Virus record (IMG/VR): IMGVR_UViG_3300008218_000079
Coordinates: 1-20,061 of that record
Origin: a virus
Strand: one strand, 5' to 3'
DNA length: 20,061 nt
Shown piece after piece: positions 11,884 to 19,306 of the stretch (its first letter is position 1; each line of letters begins with the position of its first letter). The notes beneath the pieces were generated by a model. The model was not told where the DNA came from, searched no databases, and saw nothing but the letters and a program-made list of their open reading frames with translations. A program made the translations under genes and the position numbers.

Positions 11884-12608
11884 GATCTTATAGAGTAAAT
11901 GGTATAAATCATTATGTGTATGAACCTGATGATGTTTTGCCTAGCTCTATTAAGATTGTTGATTGGAGAAAAGCATCAGTGGGAGATTGGGTAAAAGCAG
12001 ATGATGAATGTTATATACAGATTTTACGTAAAGGAAAGATGATCGTACCGAAAGGATGTAAGAAGACTAGGGAATATGTTGGCACGTGCACTGGAACTTT
12101 TCCAGTATCCTCCAAGGTGAAACTCGACACTTCACGCAGAGTCAACATTTACTCCTTTGGAGGGAGTAAGAACTCTGCAGACGTTCTGCTAGATCGGACG
12201 GTACTGAGTAAGTGCGAACATCTCTTCGTAATATATCTTGTCTCTGGACTACCTCCACAACAAGCTTATATTAAAGCATTTCCTACAAGTAACCCAGGAT
12301 ATGCTAAGCAGAAGTCTACGCAATTGATAAAAACTAAAAGGGTGATGACAGCTATGAAAGAAGAATTAAAACCAGTATTAGAAGAATTAGGTATAAATGA
12401 AAATAGTATTTTAAAGAATATACAAACTATTGCTATGTCATCTGAAAAAGATGAGACTAGATTAAAAGCATTATTTAAATTATCTGATATTATGGATTTG
12501 GAGGACAAGAGCAGAACTACAGTTACTCAAGTATCTGGAGCTTTATTTCAAGGATTTCAAGATAAAGAATTACTAAAAGCTGAAAGGCCAAAAACAATAG
12601 AGGAATAA
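11880..12608 (+). CDS. terS: Terminase small subunit with extra N-terminal domain
   Basis: TerS recognises the packaging site and regulates the TerL motor. In this 242 aa protein the DNA-binding part is C-terminal: from about residue 115, a helix-turn-helix-like run (LFVIYLVSGLPPQQAYIKAF) followed by AKQKSTQLIKTKRVMTAM, then oligomerisation helices and a tail with LFQGFQDKELL. The first 110 residues are a beta-rich domain (VDWRKASVGDWVKADDECYI, then YVGTCTGTF and NIYSFGG) not present in compact TerS proteins. The 12061-12240 segment encoding the join has about 46% GC by hand count (82 of 180), clearly above its surroundings, and contains several inverted repeats. Position two genes ahead of TerL supports the call. 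The start overlaps the lysozyme stop. Confidence 0.7.
   Translation: MRSYRVNGINHYVYEPDDVLPSSIKIVDWRKASVGDWVKADDECYIQILRKGKMIVPKGCKKTREYVGTCTGTFPVSSKVKLDTSRRVNIYSFGGSKNSADVLLDRTVLSKCEHLFVIYLVSGLPPQQAYIKAFPTSNPGYAKQKSTQLIKTKRVMTAMKEELKPVLEELGINENSILKNIQTIAMSSEKDETRLKALFKLSDIMDLEDKSRTTVTQVSGALFQGFQDKELLKAERPKTIEE
12082..12178 (+). other. Hairpin-rich island inside terS, candidate pac-like site
   Basis: Within about 100 coding bases there are GCACGTGC palindrome (12082-12089), a 7 bp hairpin ACTGGAA/TTCCAGT with a 3-base loop (12090-12106), CCTCCAA (12109-12115) complementary to TTGGAGG (12157-12163), and nested stems GCAGAGT/ACTCTGC (12136-12142, 12172-12178) around TTACTCC/GGAGTAA (12149-12155, 12163-12169). 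Several phages carry their pac site inside the small terminase gene. An mRNA-structure role is the alternative. Confidence 0.35.
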
Positions 12609-12609
12609 T

Positions 12610-13116
12610 ATGGATATAACTTTAGAAGATTATAGAAGGGCTTTAGGACAGAAACAGAATGTGGATGTATTAGATTATATACGAGGAAGAATTTCTCAAC
12701 TTGAAGCTATTGAGATGGCAAAAAGAATGCAAGAACATAAAGAAGAATTTGATTTATATCGTGGGGTTACAGAAATATCTCAAGAAGAATCTGATAGAGC
12801 TGTGACAGATTATCAAGATATGTTGATACAAAAAGCCTTAGAAGGCGGGGATATGGGGAATAGACCTCCTATAAATCCTACTCTTTTAGAAATGCTATTT
12901 AAAGGATATTTTAAACCTGTACCTGGATATGGCGGCCCTAGAGGAGGGGGATATGCAGATGTGGAGGTAGAAGTATTAGACACAATTGTGGATGAATTTG
13001 GAAACAGAAGAATTAAACCCTCTCCTGATCCATCTGATATTGTTGCTCCCGAAGGTTCAGGAACTTTAGAAAGATATCCACTACCAGATCCATTTGAAGA
13101 ATTACCAGGATTCTAG
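12610..13116 (+). CDS. Hypothetical protein, 168 aa
   Basis: This 168 aa acidic protein starts MDITLEDYRRALGQKQ one base after the TerS stop. The first 90 residues are helical (ISQLEAIEMAKRMQEHKEEF), followed by a glycine- and proline-rich stretch (PVPGYGGPRGGGYAD) and a proline-rich acidic C-terminus (PSPDPSDIV, LPDPFEELPGF). The low-complexity end looks flexible. It lies between TerS and the metallopeptidase-like gene, and the next gene starts with GTG right at its stop, so the two are translationally linked. It may be a partner or substrate of that protein; I recognise no family. Confidence 0.7.
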   Translation: MDITLEDYRRALGQKQNVDVLDYIRGRISQLEAIEMAKRMQEHKEEFDLYRGVTEISQEESDRAVTDYQDMLIQKALEGGDMGNRPPINPTLLEMLFKGYFKPVPGYGGPRGGGYADVEVEVLDTIVDEFGNRRIKPSPDPSDIVAPEGSGTLERYPLPDPFEELPGF

Positions 13117-14367
13117 GTGCCGTTAAGTAAAGAATATCAAGATTATTGGAATTGGTTAAAATATTCTGGAGCTAGTAGCGAAGGACGTATACCAACTTTT
13201 GAAGGATTTGAGGGAGATGTCACAGAAGAATTAGATTTTCTTAAAACTTTACCAGAATCATTATCTGCTATGTCAGAGGAAGAGGTTGCTGAATGGGCTA
13301 AAACCAGTGAATCTGTATCTAGACAATTAGCAGCATTACTTGAATTTCATGCCCCAGAACTAGATAAAATTTTATCTCAGATTATGCCAGAAAAAGGCGC
13401 AATAGATAAGGCTATAGAAGAAGAAGAAGCTGGTTGGAGTGAAGAAGAAAAATTATTTGCAAGACGGACCAACAGAAAGGAGTTGGACAGAATCAAATCA
13501 GAGATTGGAATTGATCCAAGACATTACGAACAATTTAAAGAAACTCCTTTTACTGATGTGTTATTGCCAAAATTACAAGCTGGTAATATGTTTATAAGAG
13601 CTGTTCCTCCAGGATTTGAAGCAGGATCAGGCAAATGGGAAGTAGGAACAGAAAACTGGGCTGGAAAATCAATAGGACAGTACGGTTATGGTTTGGGGGG
13701 AAGTCTTGTTGATACTGCGTATGCTGCTTTACCTTTACCAACTCCTGATTCCACAAGCCAGACCTATAGGTGGGCTGCTGATCCTATTGAAATACTTACT
13801 CATGAGATATTTGGACACGGAACTGGATCTCTTCATATGTCTAGTCTAGAAGACCAGAGTCATGATGCTTATGGTAAATTGTTTGAATTGTCTAAAGGCA
13901 GTAATTGGGAAAAAGGTGTAAGTGGAGACAGAATAAGAGATTGGGCTGATTGGTATGGTAATCAACAAGAAACTAGGTTTTCTGATGAATATGTAGAATT
14001 TTATAGATTTTTATATGATAATGAGTTATTAAAAGATTACGAATTTATTATGAATCAATTACTACCAGAAGAATATGGAGATTGGAGTATTCATGAACAA
14101 ATGGATAAATGGTATGGTAGCCCGTATGCTAAAACACTTCAGGCACATACAGCGCTAAGTGATGACTATTTTAACTTGGATTATCCTTTGGAATTTGAGG
14201 ATTTAAAAGCCGAGTTGAGAAAAGAAGCTGAATTTCATGGGCAATCTGAATCTGGGATTCCTTTAAGTCCAAGAGATTTTTTTGGTAGATATGTTATGCA
14301 TGGACCAGAGTTGCCTTGGGAACCTACAGCTAGAGTACAAGAAATTTATGATGAGTATAACGAATAA
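13117..14367 (+). CDS. Putative zinc metallopeptidase with DPP III (M49)-like HEXXGH motif
   Basis: This 416 aa protein starts at a GTG immediately after the upstream TAG. Its key feature is THEIFGHGTGSLH at residues 228-240: H229-E230-x3-H234, the rare HEXXGH spacing of dipeptidyl-peptidase III (family M49), including the following GHG(S/T)G-x-L. M49 enzymes supply a third zinc ligand from an EECRAE-type motif about 52 residues on; here QETRFSDEY gives E285, 51 residues after H234. The N-terminal 130 residues are acidic and helical and unlike DPP III, which is much longer overall, so this is at most a distant relative. Position between terS and terL suggests a role in head assembly or packaging, or a virion-borne peptidase. 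No signal peptide is seen. The motif match is strong; the function is inference. Confidence 0.55.
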   Translation: MPLSKEYQDYWNWLKYSGASSEGRIPTFEGFEGDVTEELDFLKTLPESLSAMSEEEVAEWAKTSESVSRQLAALLEFHAPELDKILSQIMPEKGAIDKAIEEEEAGWSEEEKLFARRTNRKELDRIKSEIGIDPRHYEQFKETPFTDVLLPKLQAGNMFIRAVPPGFEAGSGKWEVGTENWAGKSIGQYGYGLGGSLVDTAYAALPLPTPDSTSQTYRWAADPIEILTHEIFGHGTGSLHMSSLEDQSHDAYGKLFELSKGSNWEKGVSGDRIRDWADWYGNQQETRFSDEYVEFYRFLYDNELLKDYEFIMNQLLPEEYGDWSIHEQMDKWYGSPYAKTLQAHTALSDDYFNLDYPLEFEDLKAELRKEAEFHGQSESGIPLSPRDFFGRYVMHGPELPWEPTARVQEIYDEYNE

Positions 14368-15929
14368 TGGCTAATATAAATACACAGAATGTATCAAAGG
14401 CCGAAGAAACATTAGAACTTGCCAAACATGATATGATTGCATTTGGTAAGTTATTTCTGCCTGATGATTTTATGAGAAGTGAAACTCCATTTTTTCATTA
14501 TGAAGTAGCAGATTTGATTTCAGATACAAAAGTAAAACAAATGGCTGTTATTTTACCTAGAGGTCATGGTAAGACAGTTTTAACTAAATGTAATATATTA
14601 CAAGATTTCTTATTTACAAAGGAACCTTTGTTTTACGGTTGGGTTGCTGCATCGTCTAAGATTAGTGTACCGAATTTAGATTACATAAAATATCATTTGG
14701 AATATAATGATAAAGTGTCGTATTATTTCGGTAGTTTAAAAGGGAAAAAATGGACTGAAGATGATATCGAACTTAAAAATGGCTGTAAACTCATTAGTAA
14801 ATCAAACCTATCAGGTATTAGAGGCGGAGCGAAATTACATAAACGGTACGACCTCATTGTTCTGGACGATTTTGAAGATGAAAATAATACCGTTACACCA
14901 GAGTCTCGTGCTAAAATCTCTAATCTTGTTACGGCTGTTGTATTTCCTGCTTTGGAACCTGGTACTGGTAGGCTTCGTATCAATGGGACTCCTGTTCATT
15001 TTGATTCCTTTATTAACAATATCCTTATTGGATATAATAAAGCTAAAAGCAAAGGGATGGATAAAGAATTTAGCTGGAAAGTAGTAACTTATAAAGCTTT
15101 GCAGGATGATGGTACACCTTTGTGGCCTTCATGGTTTGGTCAAAAGGAAATGGAGAGAAAGAAAAAGTTTTATTCTGATTCAGGTCAGCCACAGAAATTC
15201 TATCAGGAATATATGATGGAAGTACAAAGTGAAACTGATTCTATTTTTACAAGAGATCATGTAAAGCATTGGGAGGGAAGATATAAATATGATGAAGAAA
15301 CTGAGATCTCGTATGTTGTCTTGGATACTGGAGATGTTAAGCCAGTCAACATTTTTGCTGGGGTTGACCCTGCTACCGATAGTACTCGTAGGGATAGTGA
15401 TTTCTCTGTTATTGTTATGTGTGGTGTTTGTGCTGATAATAATATCTATGTTTTGGAGTATTTACGAATGCGTAGTCTGCCAGTTCTTGGTATCCCAGGA
15501 GATGATAAAAAGGGAATAGTAGATTATATGTTTGATTATAATAATAGATTTAGGCCCAGTTTATTTACTGTAGAAGACACTACAATGAGTAGGCCAATAT
15601 TTCAAGCATTGACTGCTGAAATGAGAAGAAGAAATGATTTTACTGTTAAGTTTTGTGCTGAAAAGCCAGGAAACAGAATGAGCAAGAGAGATAGGATACA
15701 GGAAATATTAGCACAAAGATTTTCAATAGGGGGGATATTTGTAAAGAAAGAGATGTATGATTTACAAAGAGAGATATATACTTTTGGTCCTAGAATGGGA
15801 CATGATGATACAATAGATGCTTTAGCATATGCGTGTAAGTATGCATATCCATTGCAATCTGTTAAACAAGATAAAAAGGGTAATATTTATAAACACAGAC
15901 CTACAGCTAAAAGTTGGGTAGTTGCATAG
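14367..15929 (+). CDS. terL: Terminase large subunit
   Basis: This 520 aa protein is the ATP-driven DNA packaging motor and nuclease. Walker A is LPRGHGKT at about 64-70, Walker B LIVLDDFED at 163-171. The RNase H-like nuclease domain shows FAGVDPATDS with D334, TVEDTTMS with E403/D404, and GHDDTIDALAYA with D480/D481 as the metal-binding acidic residues. The length is normal for the family. Its ATG overlaps the stop of the metallopeptidase-like gene (TAATG). A central stretch (about 14820-14960) uses more C- and G-ending codons than the rest of the gene. Assignment is secure. The packaging strategy cannot be read from the sequence, though the P22-type portal downstream favours headful packaging. 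Confidence 0.95.
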   Translation: MANINTQNVSKAEETLELAKHDMIAFGKLFLPDDFMRSETPFFHYEVADLISDTKVKQMAVILPRGHGKTVLTKCNILQDFLFTKEPLFYGWVAASSKISVPNLDYIKYHLEYNDKVSYYFGSLKGKKWTEDDIELKNGCKLISKSNLSGIRGGAKLHKRYDLIVLDDFEDENNTVTPESRAKISNLVTAVVFPALEPGTGRLRINGTPVHFDSFINNILIGYNKAKSKGMDKEFSWKVVTYKALQDDGTPLWPSWFGQKEMERKKKFYSDSGQPQKFYQEYMMEVQSETDSIFTRDHVKHWEGRYKYDEETEISYVVLDTGDVKPVNIFAGVDPATDSTRRDSDFSVIVMCGVCADNNIYVLEYLRMRSLPVLGIPGDDKKGIVDYMFDYNNRFRPSLFTVEDTTMSRPIFQALTAEMRRRNDFTVKFCAEKPGNRMSKRDRIQEILAQRFSIGGIFVKKEMYDLQREIYTFGPRMGHDDTIDALAYACKYAYPLQSVKQDKKGNIYKHRPTAKSWVVA

Positions 15930-16010
15930 ATATTATTACATTAAAAGATTTAGGTAAAATAAAAAAATCTAAAGACAAAGAAACTAACGAAGCTAAAAAA
16001 GGAGAAAATA

Positions 16011-16289
16011 ATGGCTTACGGAAAAATAACTAATGCTTCTAAACAGAAGTTTGGTTCTACAAGAGCACCAAGAGGAGCTCACAGAGTTGGACCAGGTAGT
16101 GATGTTCAACCTACTATAAAAAGAACTGATGATCCAGGAGATCAAACTCAATTGAATACACAAAAATTTGGGCCAACTATGGCGCCTAGAACTTCTCGAA
16201 GAGTTGGTCAAGGTGGAGCTCAACCAGCAATAAAAAAAGGTAAAAATAAAAGGACTTTCTACAATAACACATATGAAGCAGGTTTATAA
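16011..16289 (+). CDS. Small basic protein with internal tandem duplication, 92 aa
   Basis: This 92 aa protein starts MAYGKITNASKQKFGSTRAP behind AAGGAG. Residues 12-37 and 51-75 are repeats of one unit: QKFGSTRAPRGAHRVG against QKFGPTMAPRTSRRVG, each ending in QP-x-IK. It is rich in glycine, proline, arginine and lysine and probably has no stable fold alone. A minor virion or DNA-associated protein is plausible from its basic charge and its place among head genes. It precedes the 153 aa probable virion protein by ten bases. No family is recognised. Confidence 0.7.
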   Translation: MAYGKITNASKQKFGSTRAPRGAHRVGPGSDVQPTIKRTDDPGDQTQLNTQKFGPTMAPRTSRRVGQGGAQPAIKKGKNKRTFYNNTYEAGL

Positions 16290-16299
16290 GGAGAAATAA

Positions 16300-16761
16300 A
16301 TGGCAACAAAAGTAACACCAGCAACGCTTACAGTTAAAATTACTGAGCAGATTACATTAAATGGCGTTTCTTATGGCGGATCAAATACTTTTACAAAATC
16401 AGCTTGTGGTCAGGTAGATCAAAGGATATTAAATGTAGTTCATGATTCTAATGTGAATATTATAAATTTAGGTAGTGCAGATTCTGTCGGAGCTGTAGTT
16501 GCTGCTAATTTAAAATATTTTAGAGTCACTAATTTAGATGATACTAATTTTGTATCACTTATAATTTATGATTCAGGAGCAGGACATGAAATAGCTTTAA
16601 AAGTAGAACCAGGTTCTAGTTTATTTTTTACTACTGATGATATTTATGCTAATGACGATTCAGCTGTAGATTTTGCTGGGACATTAATTGCAGCAGAAGC
16701 TATTTATTTGAGAGCAGATACTGCAGCATGTGATTGTGAATATATTTGTGTAACTACATAA
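16300..16761 (+). CDS. Probable virion (decoration-like) protein, 153 aa
   Basis: The 153 aa protein starts MATKVTPATLTVKITEQITL with AAGGAG upstream. It has threonine-, alanine- and valine-rich beta strands throughout (TLTVKITEQITLNG, VNIINLGSADSVG, YFRVTNLDDTNFVSLIIYD, LKVEPGSSLFF), a composition typical of beta-sandwich head decoration or fibre-base proteins. The C-terminus has three cysteines close together (ACDCEYICVTT). A structural role is inferred from composition and from its place between TerL and portal. It lacks collagen-like repeats or a recognised fibre motif. Confidence 0.65.
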   Translation: MATKVTPATLTVKITEQITLNGVSYGGSNTFTKSACGQVDQRILNVVHDSNVNIINLGSADSVGAVVAANLKYFRVTNLDDTNFVSLIIYDSGAGHEIALKVEPGSSLFFTTDDIYANDDSAVDFAGTLIAAEAIYLRADTAACDCEYICVTT

Positions 16762-16766
16762 TATAG

Positions 16767-16782
16767 ACAGTACTGTTATAAT
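16767..16782 (+). promoter_or_regulatory. Palindrome overlapping a TATAAT box before the portal gene
   Basis: ACAGTACTGT (16767-16776) is a perfect 10-base palindrome directly joined to TATAAT (16777-16782), about 80 bases ahead of the portal ATG. No good -35 is present. A TAAGAC/GTCTTA stem (16788-16793 with 16829-16834) lies downstream. It could be a secondary promoter for portal and scaffold with an operator, or an mRNA hairpin region. Confidence 0.3.
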
Positions 16783-16861
16783 TTAGCTAAGACGCTTAAA
16801 AAGATGTTTAAAAACAGATCTAAAAAGGGTCTTATTATATTAATAATTACTCAGAGGGTAA

Positions 16862-19258
16862 ATGATGGCAAAGAGAAAAGATAAGACAGCAGAAAAAGTC
16901 AAACAAATTTTTAATTCTGTTAATACTCACAATAGAATACAGTGGGAATATATTAATCAGAAAGGTTATGACTTTGCTAATGACAATCAATTAACTGAAG
17001 CAGAAAGATCGTCTTTAGAACAACAAGGGATGCCTACTTTTACAATAAATAGGATTACTCCTGTTGTAGAGATGCTTAATTTTTATGCTACTGCTAGTAA
17101 TCCTAGATGGCAAGCAGTAGCAACAGAAGGAAGTGATTCAGATGTAGCTGCAGTATTTTCTGATATGGCTGATTATATATGGTATAATTCAGATGCTAAT
17201 ACATTATACGCTAATGCTATTAATGATTCTATTACCAAATCTGTAGGCTATATGATGGTTTCGGTTGATCATGACCAAGATCATGGTATGGGAGAGGTTG
17301 TATTAAAACAACCAGAACCATTTGATTTGTTTGTAGATCCTAAGTCTAGAGATATGTTATTTAAAGATGCTTCTTATATTATGATAAGAAAAGTTCTTCC
17401 TAAGAAGCATTTAATATCTATCTATCCTGAATATAAAAATAAAATCAACAGTGCTAATGGCGATAATGAAAATATGTATGATTTATCTGAAAAGTCTTAT
17501 GGTTCTGGATTAAAAGATTTTGGATACAAAGACATTCATTCATCTGAGGCTATTGATCCAGATAGTTCAGAACATGATGATTTAATTGAATGTTATGAAA
17601 TGTATGAAAAAGAAAAGATTTCATATATGAATGTATTTTATAGAGTCCCTCCTAATGAAGAGCAAATGGCTAAAGCAAAGAAACAAGTAGCTATTGAGAT
17701 GCAAGCTTTGCAAGAGGAGTTGAGTGTTCAATTATTAGAACAACAACAACAAATGGAGCAGGCTGTACAAGAAGGCAAAATGTTACCTGAAAGATTTGAG
17801 CTAGAAATGAAAAAAGCTCAAGAGATGATGGAAAATCAATTAAAAAGTGCTGAAATGGAAATGACTAGTAGAATTGTAGAACAAAATTCTATTGTTACTA
17901 ATCAAATAGTAACTAAAAAAGAATTTGAAATTATGCAAGCAGATGAAGAGTTTCAAAAATATATTGTTGAAGCTGTAAGTTTTTATCAGTCAAAAATAAA
18001 GTATACTAAAGTTATAGGAGATAAAACTTTATTTTCAACATATATGCCATCTAATATAACAGAATATCCTATAGTCCCATTTCACTTTAAATGGACGGGT
18101 ACTCCATTTCCTATTAGCGCAGTTTCTCCTTTAATTGGTAAACAAAGAGAGTTAAACAAAGCACATCAAATTATGGTACATAATGCATCGTTAGGAAGTA
18201 GTTTAAGATATTTATATGAAGAAGGTGGAATAGATACTGATTATTGGGAAAAATATTCTAGTTCACCTGGAGCATTATTGCCTATACGTCCTGGAGCTGC
18301 TACACCTACTCCAATACAACCAATGCCTTTATCCAATGCTTTCTTTAGTATTGTTCAAGAAGGTAAAGGAGACATGGAGTATTTAGCTGGTATATATTCA
18401 TCTATGATGGGTGATACGGGAAAACAATCTGATACTTACAGAGGCATGTTAGCTATGGATGAATATGGAACTAGACGTGTTAAGCAGTGGTTAAGAAATT
18501 CTATTGAACCTGGTTTAAAGCAATTGGGATTAATTATTATGCAATATTCTCAATCTTTATATACAGCAGAGAAAGTATTTAGAGTAGTTCAACCCAATAA
18601 TATAAAAGAAGATAGGGAGCAACAAATTAATATACCAATTTATAATGACTATGGGGATGTTATAGGTAAATATAATGATTATGCAACAGCCAAGTTTGAT
18701 ATAAGAATTATATCTGGATCTACATTACCTGTTAATAGATGGGCTTATTTAGAAGAATTAAAACAATTATTAAATCTTGGTGTAGTTGATGATATAGCTG
18801 TTTTAGCAGAAACAGATATTAGGAATAAAGAAAGAATTGTTGAACGTAAATCTTTATATTCTCAATTACAAGGACAGATTTCCAATCAAGATGAAGAGAT
18901 TAAAGATCTTACAGGTACTGTTGAAACACTAGAAAGACAACTAGTACAAGCAGGCATTAAAGGTAAAGTAATGCAGGCTGAAATGGAAATTACTAAAAAG
19001 AAAGAACAAGAAAAAGCTGCAGTTGTGGTTGAAGCAAATAAAGTTAAAGATGGAGTTAAGAATCAACAACAGTCATTAAAAAATGCTGTTGCTAATGAAG
19101 AAGCTAAACTTCAGTCTGGTATACAAAATATAGTTAACCAAGCTCAACAAGCAGCTACTAAAACAAAAGATCGAGCAGATGCAGAGGCTAAAAATACTGT
19201 AGCTAATGCTATGCTTGAATCAAAATTAATAAAAAACAATGTTGGGAATAATGAGTAA
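16862..19258 (+). CDS. Portal protein, P22-like
   Basis: This 798 aa protein forms the dodecameric ring through which DNA enters and leaves the head. The N-terminal third matches P22-type portals: QQGMPTFTINRITPVVEMLN, ASNPRWQAVATEG, MADYIWYNSDANTLYANAI, and QPEPFDLFVDPKSRDMLFKD. The core (ITEYPIVPFHFKWTG, ELNKAHQIMVHNAS, YSSMMGDTGKQSDTYRG) is also typical. Residues about 262-355 are a long glutamine/glutamate-rich coiled coil inserted in the middle, and residues about 675-785 form a second coiled coil at the C-terminus (LEEELQ-like heptads, IVNQAQQAATKTKD). It is somewhat longer than the P22 portal (725 aa). GAGGGT lies just before ATGATG, so initiation could use either ATG, a difference of one residue. 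Confidence 0.9.
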   Translation: MMAKRKDKTAEKVKQIFNSVNTHNRIQWEYINQKGYDFANDNQLTEAERSSLEQQGMPTFTINRITPVVEMLNFYATASNPRWQAVATEGSDSDVAAVFSDMADYIWYNSDANTLYANAINDSITKSVGYMMVSVDHDQDHGMGEVVLKQPEPFDLFVDPKSRDMLFKDASYIMIRKVLPKKHLISIYPEYKNKINSANGDNENMYDLSEKSYGSGLKDFGYKDIHSSEAIDPDSSEHDDLIECYEMYEKEKISYMNVFYRVPPNEEQMAKAKKQVAIEMQALQEELSVQLLEQQQQMEQAVQEGKMLPERFELEMKKAQEMMENQLKSAEMEMTSRIVEQNSIVTNQIVTKKEFEIMQADEEFQKYIVEAVSFYQSKIKYTKVIGDKTLFSTYMPSNITEYPIVPFHFKWTGTPFPISAVSPLIGKQRELNKAHQIMVHNASLGSSLRYLYEEGGIDTDYWEKYSSSPGALLPIRPGAATPTPIQPMPLSNAFFSIVQEGKGDMEYLAGIYSSMMGDTGKQSDTYRGMLAMDEYGTRRVKQWLRNSIEPGLKQLGLIIMQYSQSLYTAEKVFRVVQPNNIKEDREQQINIPIYNDYGDVIGKYNDYATAKFDIRIISGSTLPVNRWAYLEELKQLLNLGVVDDIAVLAETDIRNKERIVERKSLYSQLQGQISNQDEEIKDLTGTVETLERQLVQAGIKGKVMQAEMEITKKKEQEKAAVVVEANKVKDGVKNQQQSLKNAVANEEAKLQSGIQNIVNQAQQAATKTKDRADAEAKNTVANAMLESKLIKNNVGNNE

Positions 19259-19306
19259 TATGTATTATATTTCTAACAAAAAAATCTTTTAAAAATAGGA
19301 GAACGA

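Noticed and set aside
15930-16012. Short plus-strand frame between TerL and the 92 aa gene
   Set aside because: It has only non-standard ATA/ATT starts and no ribosome binding site of its own; the lysine-rich translation follows from an A-rich leader.
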